DNA of 41,965 nucleotides. It comes from a virus. Location: the IMG/VR virus record IMGVR_UViG_3300029955_000060, positions 1-41,965 of that record; one strand, given 5' to 3'. The translations under genes and the position numbers were made by a program. How positions within the stretch are numbered: position 1 is the stretch's first letter; each line of letters starts with the position of its first letter. Under the pieces are notes generated by a model. That model had not been told where the DNA came from. It did no database searches and saw only the letters and a list, made by a program, of their open reading frames with translations. This document shows, one piece after another, positions 22,899-31,369 of the stretch.

Positions 22899-23704
22899 TC
22901 CAGGCGATCATCGGCGGCGGTCTTGGCAACAAGCTCTTTGGCTACTGCTTCGCTAGGGCCTACGCCGAGAAGCATGGATGCGACCTGCACGTGCAAGGGG
23001 GCCTCTACCCGCAGAAGTGGAACATCGTTTTCCAAGGCACCGACCACCCTGCCGTATCCAGAGAACTGCCTATTCGACAGTCGTTCGACTTCGAGAAGTG
23101 GGAGGGGCAGACGGACATACGCATCGAGGGCTTTTGCCAGCACCAGAAGAACCTGATTTACACGCGCCGGCAGATCCGCGAATGGCTGCGCTTCACCCCC
23201 GAGGTCGAGGAAATGGTCGCGGGCATCGAGTCCGTCCAGATCCTTTGCAATCAGCGCCTTGGCGACTACTGCCTGCCGTGCAACCCGTTTGCGTGGGTGA
23301 GCCGCGAGAGCTACATCGAGTGCGCCAACCGCTTCGGGCTTGGCGCATCGAACATCACATGGCAGGACGGCGACACGCACTACCCTTGGCCGGGGATAGA
23401 CGCCTCCCTTTTCAAGCGCCACGAGCACCACGCCGAGTTCGATGAGCGCATGGACTTCCTGCCTGACTTTGTGGTTATGATGCGCGCCAAGAACCTGATC
23501 CGCGCCAACTCGACCTTTGGCTGGTGGGCTCACGAACTGGGCAGCAACGAGCGGGTGTTCTGCCCCGACGTGACAAAAGTTGATGCCAACCAGGGGGTCG
23601 TCGGCCTGAAGCGCGTCCCGCAGTTTGTGCCCTTTGTTGAGGGCAACCATATGCCCGTCGTGCCCGGCATCCCGTACCTGTCCGAGCTTCACCTTGCTCC
23701 ATGA
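22889..23704 (+). CDS. GT11 (alpha-1,2-fucosyltransferase)-like protein
   Basis: 271 residues from the ATG at 22889; the longer frame begins within the preceding gene. GGGLGNKLFGYCFARAYAEK (about 9-28) is the GT11 signature 'GGLGNqmFqYa~ar~la'. NLIRANSTFGWWAHELGSN (about 202-220) matches the 'isNSTFSWWaa~L' motif. NQRLGDY (121-127) takes the place of the usual HxRRGDY, which contacts GDP-fucose, so donor or activity may differ. Overlaps the upstream gene by 10 bases. Confidence 0.75.
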   Translation: MPLVQAIIGGGLGNKLFGYCFARAYAEKHGCDLHVQGGLYPQKWNIVFQGTDHPAVSRELPIRQSFDFEKWEGQTDIRIEGFCQHQKNLIYTRRQIREWLRFTPEVEEMVAGIESVQILCNQRLGDYCLPCNPFAWVSRESYIECANRFGLGASNITWQDGDTHYPWPGIDASLFKRHEHHAEFDERMDFLPDFVVMMRAKNLIRANSTFGWWAHELGSNERVFCPDVTKVDANQGVVGLKRVPQFVPFVEGNHMPVVPGIPYLSELHLAP

Positions 23705-24297
23705 CGATCGACGTAATCGTAGCCCGCTACAAGGAGGACCTGATGTGGACAAAGACGGTCCAGCCCGGCAAGCGCATCTTGGTCTACAACAAGTGCGGGA
23801 TAATGTGTAACTCGCTGCCCAACGTGGGGCGCGAGGCCCACACGTACCTGCATCACATCCTGCACGAATACCGGACACTGCCCGACTGGACGTTCTTCAC
23901 GCAGGGCGACCCGAACGCGCACTTGCCGAGGACGCGCATCCAGACGGTGCTTAACGGGTTTCCCGACAACCGGCTTAGGAGCGTCCTCATGCTGGAGGGT
24001 GGCCCCATCTTTTTCGTGGATGAGCCGGTTCGCCCGCTGGAGGCCGACCCGCAGAACGGGGACGCGCAAAACGACGTGCGCGGCCTGTGGGACGAGCTGT
24101 TTAAGAGCCCGTTCCCCGAGGACATCCTGTTTGCTCCTGCCGCAATCTTCGCCATTCACAAGAGCAACTTATACACGCGGAGCATGGCCTTCTACCATCA
24201 CGCCATGAACGCGGCGGCAAGGCGCCCCCGCGGCCCTTGGGAGTTCGAGCGCATCTGGGCCTACCTGTGGCGCGCCAAGGACACCCCACGCCTTTAA
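23701..24297 (+). CDS. DUF3431-like protein of the glycan cassette
   Basis: 198 residues. IVARYKEDLMW at the start, PNVGREAHTYLHHI (about 40-53), WTFFTQGDP (about 63-71) and an IFAIHKSNLY...EFERIWAYLW end match the pattern of DUF3431 proteins ('vvaRy.Edl.Wl', 'pNvGrE.~tyl.~I', 'ifl.QG.p'). That family has no proven activity but often lies with glycosyltransferases. ATGA-coupled to the GT11-like gene. Confidence 0.7.
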   Translation: MTIDVIVARYKEDLMWTKTVQPGKRILVYNKCGIMCNSLPNVGREAHTYLHHILHEYRTLPDWTFFTQGDPNAHLPRTRIQTVLNGFPDNRLRSVLMLEGGPIFFVDEPVRPLEADPQNGDAQNDVRGLWDELFKSPFPEDILFAPAAIFAIHKSNLYTRSMAFYHHAMNAAARRPRGPWEFERIWAYLWRAKDTPRL

Positions 24298-24298
24298 C

Positions 24299-24928
24299 AT
24301 GGACATCCTTTCCCGCTACAAGGTCCTGATCGAGAACACGGACTGCCCTGTCGTCATGGAAATCGGTGCCGCCGAGGGCGAGGACACGACGCGCTATCTT
24401 GACTGCCTGATCGCGCTCGGTCGCCCGTTCCGCTACATCGCCTTTGAGCCTGACGAGCGCAACGTCTGGCACCTGACTCGCCTCTTGGAGAAAAAGCCCT
24501 TTGAGCTGGTCCCGCACGCGCTGGGGGATAAGAGCGGCCTAGTGCCGTGGCGCTCATCGAACCACCCGTACAGCGGCAGCGTGAAGGAGCCCAAGGCCCA
24601 CCACGAACTCTGGCCGCACATCAGCTTTTCTGAGCCCACCATGATCTACATGGAGGAATTGGACAACGTGGCGGCACGGATGCAGATAGCCAAGGTGGAT
24701 TGGATCTGGTGCGACGTTCAGGGGGCCGAGGACTTGGTGATCGCGGGCGGGCTTAAGACGTTCGCCAGGACGCGCTTCTTCTACACCGAGTACATCGAGG
24801 TGGAGGCCTACGTCGGCCAGATTGGCCGCGACGAGATCCACCGCCGCCTGCCGGGCCGCTGGCGCATCGCCGAGGACTACCGTTCATGGGACAAGGGCGG
24901 GGATTGTTTGTTTGAACGCTTGACATAG
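24299..24928 (+). CDS. FkbM-family methyltransferase
   Basis: 209 residues. VVMEIGAAEGEDTTRYLDCL is the SAM-binding motif I, YIAFEPDE the acidic motif after strand 2, and HALGDKSGLVPW with DWIWCDVQGAEDLVIAGG the FkbM core ('~iDvEGaE~~vL~G'). YTEYIEVEAYVGQ follows as in FkbM proteins. They usually O-methylate sugars, so this may cap the glycan made by the preceding enzymes. Last gene of the cassette; no Shine-Dalgarno sequence, start in tttaacATG one base after the previous stop. Confidence 0.8.
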   Translation: MDILSRYKVLIENTDCPVVMEIGAAEGEDTTRYLDCLIALGRPFRYIAFEPDERNVWHLTRLLEKKPFELVPHALGDKSGLVPWRSSNHPYSGSVKEPKAHHELWPHISFSEPTMIYMEELDNVAARMQIAKVDWIWCDVQGAEDLVIAGGLKTFARTRFFYTEYIEVEAYVGQIGRDEIHRRLPGRWRIAEDYRSWDKGGDCLFERLT

Positions 24929-25092
24929 GCCACTCGTTGGCAATAGCAGTAGCGGCAGAGGAATGTGATGGACACTCGCGCCTAGCGCGACCCGGTGACT
25001 CCTCGGACTAACAAGCCGAGAACCAGACCGGACTTCCCGATACTCTGGCGGTAGGCCGATCAGGCAGTTAACCGCAGTATTTTCCTCTTACA
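24929..25092 (+). promoter_or_regulatory. Structured leader before the major capsid gene
   Basis: 164 bases without a reading frame of note. Several hairpins can form in a row: 24976-24990 (TCGCGC/GCGCGA, 3-base loop), 25002-25020 (CTCGG/CCGAG, 9-base loop), 25023-25048 (CCAGA/TCTGG) and 25048-25075 (GCGGT/ACCGC), which shares one base with the third. No Shine-Dalgarno sequence precedes the capsid ATG. The loop at 25007-25015 recalls a tRNA anticodon arm, but no acceptor stem or T-arm could be found. It could be a translation-control leader, a processed 5' end or the site of the capsid promoter. Confidence 0.5.
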
Positions 25093-26001
25093 ATGGCAAC
25101 AGGTGTACTCACAGTACAACCGCACTACGAGCCCGACTTCGACCGCGTGTGGCATGAAATCATGGCCCAGCAGATCGACCACCGGCTCGCGGGGTACTAC
25201 ATCAGCGACACAGTCGTTGGTAACTCGAAGCGGTACAGCCAGATGGGGTCACAGTCCTACGCGATGAGCCAAAAGACGGCTCGCGCCGCATGGACGGAAC
25301 CCTCTGACGTACCGACCGCAATCCGCTGGGTTCTCCCCACCGGATACCAGAAAGCAACTTGGATCGACGAGGATGACGCCGCCCTTCTGGGCTCGCTCCC
25401 CGATCCGCAGAATCAGGTGGCGATGAACCACGCGATTGCCGTCAATCGCCTGAAGGACCAGCTCATCATCAACAACCTGATTGGCATCAACTACACGGGC
25501 GCCTCGGCGCAGACCGCGACGGCGCTTCCGGCGCTCCAGCAGGTCGGCGTGCAGTTCCCGGCCACGACCAACACGGGCATGACGCTCGCCAAGATCCTTG
25601 AGTCGCTGTTCGTGCTCGACTCGAACGATGTCCCCGAGATGGACCGCGTCATGGTCTACGCCGCAAAGCAGCTCTACGATCTGCTCTTGAACGTGGATCA
25701 GGTTGACTCCGTCCTCTACAACGATGTCCGCGCGCTGATGAAGGGTCGCTTCGACGAGTTCGCCGGTTTCCGGTGGATTCGCACCCAGCTCCTCCCGACC
25801 GTCGGCACGCCGTCCATCCGCTCGTGCATCGCCTACCAGAAGAAATTCGCGCTCTTGGGCGAACTGAAGGGCATGAGCACGAAGATCGACATCCTGCCCC
25901 AGCAGTCCCACGCGATTCAGGTGCGCACGACCTACACGGCCAATGCCACCCGCATGGAAGAGGCTGGAGTGGTCGTGATCGCCTGCGACGAGACCCAGTA
26001 A
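25093..26001 (+). CDS. Major capsid protein
   Basis: 302 residues. Sequence features of podovirus HK97-fold capsids are visible: FDRVWHEIMAQQIDHRLAGY near the start, VAMNHAIAVNRLKDQLIINN (a long helix like the spine helix), FDEFAGFRWIRTQLLPTVGT (the 'Gf.~i.sn.lp' strand common to P22/BPP-1-like capsids) and a beta-rich end. No N-terminal delta domain is evident, in line with a separate scaffold. The gene has no Shine-Dalgarno sequence although capsid must be made in bulk, so the leader probably supplies other signals. Confidence 0.85.
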   Translation: MATGVLTVQPHYEPDFDRVWHEIMAQQIDHRLAGYYISDTVVGNSKRYSQMGSQSYAMSQKTARAAWTEPSDVPTAIRWVLPTGYQKATWIDEDDAALLGSLPDPQNQVAMNHAIAVNRLKDQLIINNLIGINYTGASAQTATALPALQQVGVQFPATTNTGMTLAKILESLFVLDSNDVPEMDRVMVYAAKQLYDLLLNVDQVDSVLYNDVRALMKGRFDEFAGFRWIRTQLLPTVGTPSIRSCIAYQKKFALLGELKGMSTKIDILPQQSHAIQVRTTYTANATRMEEAGVVVIACDETQ

Positions 26002-26027
26002 CGTTTTAACCAAAAGGACAAACTACC

Positions 26028-26669
26028 ATGGCAATACGTTACACACAGAACGTCGCAATCATGCAGGCGCCGTTCAGCCTCTCATCGGGGCCGGGCGACT
26101 TCATCGGCGGCGGCCCCATCGCGGGCCCCCAGTTCGGGGCCTTCCCCGTTCAGTACAATGACTCGGGCCTTGAGCTTGGACAGGTGGAGGAAGTCACCGC
26201 CATCTACCAGCTCTACGGCAACGAGTCGGTCAACGACATCATCAACATCTACCTGGCGCAGCCCGGTTCGATGCTGGACCCGGCGTACAGCTCTGTCTGC
26301 ACGACGGCCGGCAGCGCGACCCTGACGATCACGGTGGGCGACGACGACGTGACGGGCTTCGGCCTTGTCTCGTCCGGCGTGGCCTTTACCGCGACGCCGC
26401 TTCCGACGACCGTGACTCCGCTGGGCGCCAACGCCTCGCGGTACTCGACCTCGATCTCGGTCGCCTCCGGTGCCACGAATCCGGTCGCCTTCACGGGCGG
26501 CACGGCGTTCACGGACCCGTACGTCATCGGCACGCTCGCCATCGAGCCGGTCGGTGGCTCCCCGGGCACGGGCGTCTCGGGCTCGTGGATTCAGGCGACG
26601 ATCGGTTCGATCGTCACGCAGGCACCCGGCAAGGTGCTGATCTTTAGATTACGAATCATAAAGCCGTAA
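26028..26669 (+). CDS. Head protein after capsid (possible decoration protein)
   Basis: 213 residues, beta-rich and Gly/Thr/Ser-rich (GSATLTITVGDDDVTGFGLV, VASGATNPVAFTGGTAF), ending in a strand (APGKVLIFRLRIIKP). It follows the capsid gene with a weak Shine-Dalgarno sequence (AAGGAC). A decoration or head-completion role is likely from position; no family recognised. Its last codons lie in the first hairpin of the downstream terminator. Confidence 0.65.
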   Translation: MAIRYTQNVAIMQAPFSLSSGPGDFIGGGPIAGPQFGAFPVQYNDSGLELGQVEEVTAIYQLYGNESVNDIINIYLAQPGSMLDPAYSSVCTTAGSATLTITVGDDDVTGFGLVSSGVAFTATPLPTTVTPLGANASRYSTSISVASGATNPVAFTGGTAFTDPYVIGTLAIEPVGGSPGTGVSGSWIQATIGSIVTQAPGKVLIFRLRIIKP

Positions 26670-26736
26670 TCTAAAGTTAGTTATGATGGCCCCGTCTTGG
26701 ATGTGTTGGATCATCTGGGGCGGGGCCTAACTTTTT
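26642..26736 (+). terminator. Two-stage Rho-independent terminator after the head operon
   Basis: First hairpin: CTTTAGATTAC (26642-26652) with GTAATCTAAAG (26666-26676), an 11-base perfect stem over the gene's stop codon. Second hairpin: GGCCCCG (26688-26694) with CGGGGCC (26721-26727), which AAAGTTA (26673-26679) and TAACTTT (26728-26734) can extend, followed by TTTTT at 26732-26736. The extension competes with the first hairpin for 26673-26676. This separates capsid genes from tail genes. Confidence 0.8.
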
Positions 26737-26740
26737 CAAC

Positions 26741-27640
26741 ATGCAGCAATTATCACAGGTAGAAATCTGCAATCTGAGCCTGATGCAAATCGGCCAGAAC
26801 AAGATCCAGTCGATCACGAACCAGAACGACCCGAACGCCGTTGCGTGCAACGTGGCGTGGAGTCAGGCGTTCGGAAGCGTGGCGCGCGAGACGCCTTGGA
26901 ACTGCCTGAAGGCGATTGCGTCACTGGGGCAGGCCATCATCCCGAATCCGGCCTCTGCCACCTACGGGACCAACATCCCGAGCACGGCGACTACATGGAC
27001 GCCGGGGACGAACTACGCCGTCAATGCGTACGTGATCTATGCGGGCTACCTGTACCAGTGCCTGATCGCCAACACGGCGAGCGCCTCGTTCACGGTGGAC
27101 TTGACGAAGGGCTACTGGTTCCAGACGAACACCTACTCGCCGAGCTTCTTCGGGGTGCCCGCGGGCAACACCGTGAGCGGGGCCCCATGGAGCTACGCCT
27201 ACACGCTGCCGGCCGATTTCATCGCGTTGGTGAGCCTTAACGGCGGCGGGTGCTGGAGCGGATGGGGATGGTGGGCGGGATGGGGCGGCACGAGCGGTTG
27301 GCAGGGCGGGAACTCCTCGCAGGGCCAGCCCCATGAAATCTACGGACGCTACCTCTACACGAACGCCGCCTTGGCGAACATCGTGTACGTGCAGTACCAG
27401 ACCGACACCACGATCTACGACTCGCTCTTTACCGACTGCCTCGTCCTGAAGCTGTCGGCCATGATCGCCACGCATTTGCGGAAGGACGACATGGGGATCT
27501 CGCAGACCTTGGCCATGGCCTACCGCCAGCGGATACAGGACGCCCGGGTGAAGAACGCGGGCGACGACAGGCTGAAGCGGTTTAACCCGATCTCCTCGTC
27601 CCGCTTCGTTCAGGCTCGCAGGCGTTCCACAAATGGGTAG
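26741..27640 (+). CDS. Tail tubular protein A-like (gp11-type adaptor) with a carbohydrate-binding-like insert
   Basis: 299 residues. VEICNLSLMQIGQNKIQSIT and AWSQAFGSVARETPWNCLKA match the adaptor protein of T7-like phages that links portal and nozzle. The end (YRQRIQDARVKNAGDDRLKR) is also typical. Residues about 86-127 (WTPGTNYAVNAYVIYAGYLY to GYWFQ) look like a CBM5/12 chitin-binding-type module, and a Gly/Trp-rich loop (CWSGWGWWAGWGGTSGWQGG) lies at about 170-190. Starts 5 bases after the terminator T-tract with no Shine-Dalgarno sequence. Confidence 0.8.
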   Translation: MQQLSQVEICNLSLMQIGQNKIQSITNQNDPNAVACNVAWSQAFGSVARETPWNCLKAIASLGQAIIPNPASATYGTNIPSTATTWTPGTNYAVNAYVIYAGYLYQCLIANTASASFTVDLTKGYWFQTNTYSPSFFGVPAGNTVSGAPWSYAYTLPADFIALVSLNGGGCWSGWGWWAGWGGTSGWQGGNSSQGQPHEIYGRYLYTNAALANIVYVQYQTDTTIYDSLFTDCLVLKLSAMIATHLRKDDMGISQTLAMAYRQRIQDARVKNAGDDRLKRFNPISSSRFVQARRRSTNG

Positions 27641-30485
27641 CCTTAGCCCCATCGTTCAGTTCACGGGAGGCGAGTGGGCGCCCTCCATGGACACCCGCTA
27701 CGACCTTGAGGGCTACCGCAACGCCTGCCGGAAGCTGCAGAACGTCATCCCGACGAAGCAGGGCGGCGCCCAGCGCAGGCCCGGCACTCAGTGGATAGCG
27801 CAGGGCAAGATCAACTCGGCGGGAACGGCGTCCATTTCCAGTTTCCGCAAGTTTCAGGTGGCCCCGGGCGTCACCTTCCAGCTTGAGTTCTGCGACCAGG
27901 GGATTCGCTTCTGCGCGAACGGCGTGCAGATCACGGTCAATCCGACTTCGATGCCGAATTGGACCAACGGCAACAGCTACGCGGCGGGGGCGTTCGTGAA
28001 TGTGGGCGGCATCCCATACTACCTGTACAATGGCCCGCTCAACAATTCCATCGTGTCGCCCGGGTCTGACCCGACGCATTGGGTGCTTCAGGCGGTCTAC
28101 GAGGTCCCGGCTCCCTACAGCGGGACCAACTTCACGGCACCCAACTACTGGACCGCCGACGTGGCGAACGTGCAGCTTCAGGTGCTTAACGACGTGGCCT
28201 ACATCGTCCACCCTAACTTTCCGGTCTACAAGCTGACCCGCTACACGAACGTCTACACGGGGGTCCCAAACACGGGCTGGGTGATGCAGCAGGTGCAATT
28301 CCTCCTGCCGCCGATGCTGGACGAGAACGCGACGGACGAGACGCTGACGGCAAGCGCGGTATCGGGCAGCGTAACCTTGACCGCCGCGGCGAACAGCGCG
28401 TGGGCAGGCACAACGGTCTACGTCCCCGGCAACACGGTTTCCTCGGGCGGCGTGGTCTACAACTGCCTGCAGACGCATACGAGTGGCACCTTCGCCAACG
28501 ATGTGGCGAGCGGGTACTGGGCGACCGTGACCAACTTTGTGGCGGGGCACGTCGGGAGCTATTGGCAACTCGCTTACAACAGGCCCACGTCTTTCATCGA
28601 GTTTGACGCTACGGGCTCAAGTGCGAGCTACACGTTTTCGGGGGGCTCGTGGTATTCGAGCGGGGCCACGTTCAACGGGACCGCCGGCCAGTTCTTCCTT
28701 GTCGGCACATGGGAGGTGCAGACCTACGGCGTCTGGCAGAGCGACATCACGATTCAGGTCTCCTACGACAACGCCGTGACGTGGCAGACGATCACGATCC
28801 TGTCGAGTCGCGGGGATGCCAATTATTCCATTTCGGGGCAGGAGCTAAACGGAGGCGTCTACCGCTTCACGCTTGGAAACAACGTGGCATGGGCCTCCTC
28901 CACTCCTCCCCGCATTGTTTTGACCGCCGAGAACCAGTTCATCTACGGGCTGGTGAAGATTACCGCAGTTGCGAACGCCTACTCGGCCACGGCGACAGTC
29001 ATAGGCGCGCAGCTCTACAACACGGCCAGCACGATTTTCTGGAGCGAGGGGGCATGGTCCGCCGTCCGCGGCTACCCGCAGGCCGTCACCGTCTTTCAGG
29101 AGCGCGTCTGGTACGGGTACTCGGCCTATCAACCGCAAAACGTCTGGGCATCGCAAACCAATGACATCGAAAACTTCGCGCTCTACGATCAGAGCCAGTC
29201 TACCTACGGTCTTGCCTTCACTCTCAATGCTCCGGGGCGCGGTCCAATCCAGTGGCTTGCCGCTCAGACGGATCTCTTTGTCGGGATGGCGTCTGCAGAG
29301 TGGATCATCTCATCCGGGTCGGCGACATCGGCGATAACGCCCACGGCGATCCAGGCGCTTGAGCACACGGTGAACGGGAGCGCCCCCAACCTGCCCGCCC
29401 TCATCATCGGTCAGGCGTGCATGTACGTGCAGCGGAGGGCGCGGACCTTCCAGCAGATGATGTTCAGCGTGTTCACGAACAAGTACATGAGTCAGGACAT
29501 GCAGACGACCTCCCAGCATTTGACCAATGCCGGGATCGTGCAGTTCGACTACCAGCAGGAGTGGCAGAACCAGCCGATCATCTGGGCGGTCTGCGGCGAC
29601 GGGACGCTTATCTCCATGACCTACGCCATGGAGCAGAAGGTGTTCGCGTGGGCGGGGCACAGCACGGGTACGGACGCGGGTGACAAGGTGATTTCGGTTC
29701 AGGTGATCTACGGCGTCAACGGTGCCGACGACGAGGTATGGGTCACGGTGCTCCGCGACATCGGGACCAACAACGGCAAGGGGTGCCAGCTTGAGCGGCT
29801 TTGGCCGGTGGACTGGCAGGCCTACAACTCGGGCGCGCCTCAGCTTAACCAGATGTGCTACGCGGACTGCGCGACCTTCTTCACGTACGGAGCGCCGCCC
29901 TTTGCGAACACGAACTCCATCTATGGGCTCCCGCTTTGCCTTGTCGGTAGGACGCTTGTCGCCTCCATCGTTCCCGCGTCGGGCAGCGGGGCATGGGCGA
30001 TACGAAGCCTGACCTGCACCCTTCAGTCGAGCGGGCCGTTCCTCGGGTGGGCCTATGTGACGATCCCGAACTACCAGCCGGCGCAGGGGGATGTGGTCTG
30101 CGTCGGCCTGCCCATCAACTGGCAGATCGAGCCCATGCGGCTGGACCTTGACCCAAGAATGGGGCCCACGAGCGGGCTCACGAAGTCGATCGAGTCGCTT
30201 TACCTGCGGACGCTCAACTCCATCGGCGGGCAATGGTCCTGCTACGGGGCGCCGCCTGTGGCGGGGCAGTTGACGCAGGTGAAGGACATCGAGGCGTACC
30301 CGATCACGGCGAACACCAACACCCCTCCCGCCCTTCAGCCCAACGTGCCGCTGGATGTGGACATCGAGGTGGGCGGGCTGTTTGGCTATTCGCTCGACCC
30401 CGCCTTTGCCATTCAGGGCTATGATCCTTTGCCCTTCTATTTGCTTGGGATAACCGTTAAGAGCAACGTCGCCGGAAGGGTATGA
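27633..30485 (+). CDS. Tail tubular protein B-like (gp12-type nozzle) with two carbohydrate-binding-like inserts
   Basis: 950 residues. The opening IVQFTGGEWAPSMDTRYDLE and NVIPTKQGGAQRRPGTQWIA are hallmarks of podovirus nozzle proteins ('f~gGe~sp~l~~R.Dl', 'GGa~rRPGt'). WFSEGAWS-like and RVWYGYSAYQPQNVWASQTN strands follow as in the family ('R~~~ag~~~~pq~vw~S'). Two CBM5/12-like modules are visible at about 110-150 (WTNGNSYAAGAFVNVGGIPY to THWVL) and 257-299 (WAGTTVYVPGNTVSSGGVVY to GYWAT). Overlaps the adaptor gene by 8 bases. The nozzle would close the tail and, with these modules, may bind host or biofilm sugars. Confidence 0.85.
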   Translation: MGSLSPIVQFTGGEWAPSMDTRYDLEGYRNACRKLQNVIPTKQGGAQRRPGTQWIAQGKINSAGTASISSFRKFQVAPGVTFQLEFCDQGIRFCANGVQITVNPTSMPNWTNGNSYAAGAFVNVGGIPYYLYNGPLNNSIVSPGSDPTHWVLQAVYEVPAPYSGTNFTAPNYWTADVANVQLQVLNDVAYIVHPNFPVYKLTRYTNVYTGVPNTGWVMQQVQFLLPPMLDENATDETLTASAVSGSVTLTAAANSAWAGTTVYVPGNTVSSGGVVYNCLQTHTSGTFANDVASGYWATVTNFVAGHVGSYWQLAYNRPTSFIEFDATGSSASYTFSGGSWYSSGATFNGTAGQFFLVGTWEVQTYGVWQSDITIQVSYDNAVTWQTITILSSRGDANYSISGQELNGGVYRFTLGNNVAWASSTPPRIVLTAENQFIYGLVKITAVANAYSATATVIGAQLYNTASTIFWSEGAWSAVRGYPQAVTVFQERVWYGYSAYQPQNVWASQTNDIENFALYDQSQSTYGLAFTLNAPGRGPIQWLAAQTDLFVGMASAEWIISSGSATSAITPTAIQALEHTVNGSAPNLPALIIGQACMYVQRRARTFQQMMFSVFTNKYMSQDMQTTSQHLTNAGIVQFDYQQEWQNQPIIWAVCGDGTLISMTYAMEQKVFAWAGHSTGTDAGDKVISVQVIYGVNGADDEVWVTVLRDIGTNNGKGCQLERLWPVDWQAYNSGAPQLNQMCYADCATFFTYGAPPFANTNSIYGLPLCLVGRTLVASIVPASGSGAWAIRSLTCTLQSSGPFLGWAYVTIPNYQPAQGDVVCVGLPINWQIEPMRLDLDPRMGPTSGLTKSIESLYLRTLNSIGGQWSCYGAPPVAGQLTQVKDIEAYPITANTNTPPALQPNVPLDVDIEVGGLFGYSLDPAFAIQGYDPLPFYLLGITVKSNVAGRV

Positions 30486-30886
30486 AGATCACAACCTTTG
30501 AGACGGAAAAGCATTACGAGACCCTGAGTGGGTGGTGGGAACGCCATGCGGTGCCCGCCGTGCCGCTGGCAATCCTGCCAACCTTTGGCGCATTTGTGGG
30601 GGTGGGCGACACCAACATCGCCGTTGGATTCGTGTACTTCTCCAAGGACAACAAGCTGGGGGTTGTGGACTGGATCACGACGAACCCCGACATGGCCACG
30701 GGGCCCACGACACGCGAAGCCGTCGCCCGCCTGCTGGGGTACTTCGAGCATCTGGCCAAAAGCGAGGGATGCCACAATCTCATGTCATTCGTCGCAAAGG
30801 ACACGGGCCTTTACCGCTTCATGGTGCGCGCGGGCTGGCAGGACCCCAAGAGCACCGCACACGTTTACCTCTGTAAGTCATGGTAG
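30482..30886 (+). CDS. GNAT-type acetyltransferase-like protein
   Basis: 134 residues. VVDWITTNPDMATGPTTREA then VARLLGYFEHLAKSEGCHNL and GLYRFMVRAGW fit the second half of a GNAT fold (strand 4, helix 3, strand 5 and the 'y.~~GF' end), though the acetyl-CoA loop (Q/RxxGxG/A) is not preserved. Proteins like this lie between nozzle and internal virion genes in many short-tailed phages. ATGA-coupled to the nozzle gene. Catalytic activity is uncertain. Confidence 0.65.
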   Translation: MKITTFETEKHYETLSGWWERHAVPAVPLAILPTFGAFVGVGDTNIAVGFVYFSKDNKLGVVDWITTNPDMATGPTTREAVARLLGYFEHLAKSEGCHNLMSFVAKDTGLYRFMVRAGWQDPKSTAHVYLCKSW

Positions 30887-31368
30887 CAGCACTCGTCATT
30901 TCCGCAGTGGCAACGGCGGCATCTGCCGCAGAGCAGGCTCACGCCTCCTCCATGCAGGCCAAGGCGGCCACGCAGGCCGCCGACTACAACGCAAAGGTGG
31001 ATCAGGCCAACGCCCAGCAGATTGCGCTGAACGCCAACGCGAACATTGAGAAGCAGCGGCAGGACGACCAAGCCTACCAGTCGAACCAGCGGGCGGCGCT
31101 CGCGGCTTCGGGCGTCCTGTCCGACACGGGCAGCGCGATGCAGATCGAGGCTACGACTGCGGGGCGGCAGGAGCAGGACATCCAGACCTATTGGACGAGC
31201 GTGCAACAGAAGGAATCGGCGCTCTACTCGTCAGCCGAGGAGGGGGTCTACGAGGGCCAGATGCAGGCCGACATCTACCACCTGCAGGGGGCTGCCGACA
31301 TCTTTAACGGGATAGCCGGCGTGGCGAGCACAGGAGCCAAGGCGTACAACGTATCCCAAGGGGGCTAA
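30880..31368 (+). CDS. Internal virion protein, gp14-like
   Basis: 162 residues. A hydrophobic Ala-rich N-terminus (MVAALVISAVATAASAAEQA) precedes a helical body with AADYNAKVDQANAQQIALNA, AALAASGVLSDTGSAMQIEA and a Gly/Ala-rich end. The 'aasGv~~~~GSa~~v' motif is characteristic of gp14-type internal virion proteins, which are ejected first and may form the outer-membrane pore. Overlaps the upstream gene by 7 bases. Confidence 0.75.
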   Translation: MVAALVISAVATAASAAEQAHASSMQAKAATQAADYNAKVDQANAQQIALNANANIEKQRQDDQAYQSNQRAALAASGVLSDTGSAMQIEATTAGRQEQDIQTYWTSVQQKESALYSSAEEGVYEGQMQADIYHLQGAADIFNGIAGVASTGAKAYNVSQGG

Positions 31369-31369
31369 C

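Noticed and set aside
22895-23878. 327-codon minus-strand frame across the GT11- and DUF3431-like genes
   Set aside because: Spans two recognisable forward genes and their ATGA junction; composition is that of an antisense frame.
24929-25075. tRNA gene in the capsid leader
   Set aside because: One hairpin resembles an anticodon arm on either strand, but there is no acceptor stem, no GGTTCGA-type T-arm and no D-arm at the right distance.
27582-30233. Long minus-strand frames (27582-28568 and 29310-30233) across the nozzle gene
   Set aside because: Antisense of a recognised tail-tube gene, with Arg/His/Val-rich shadow composition.
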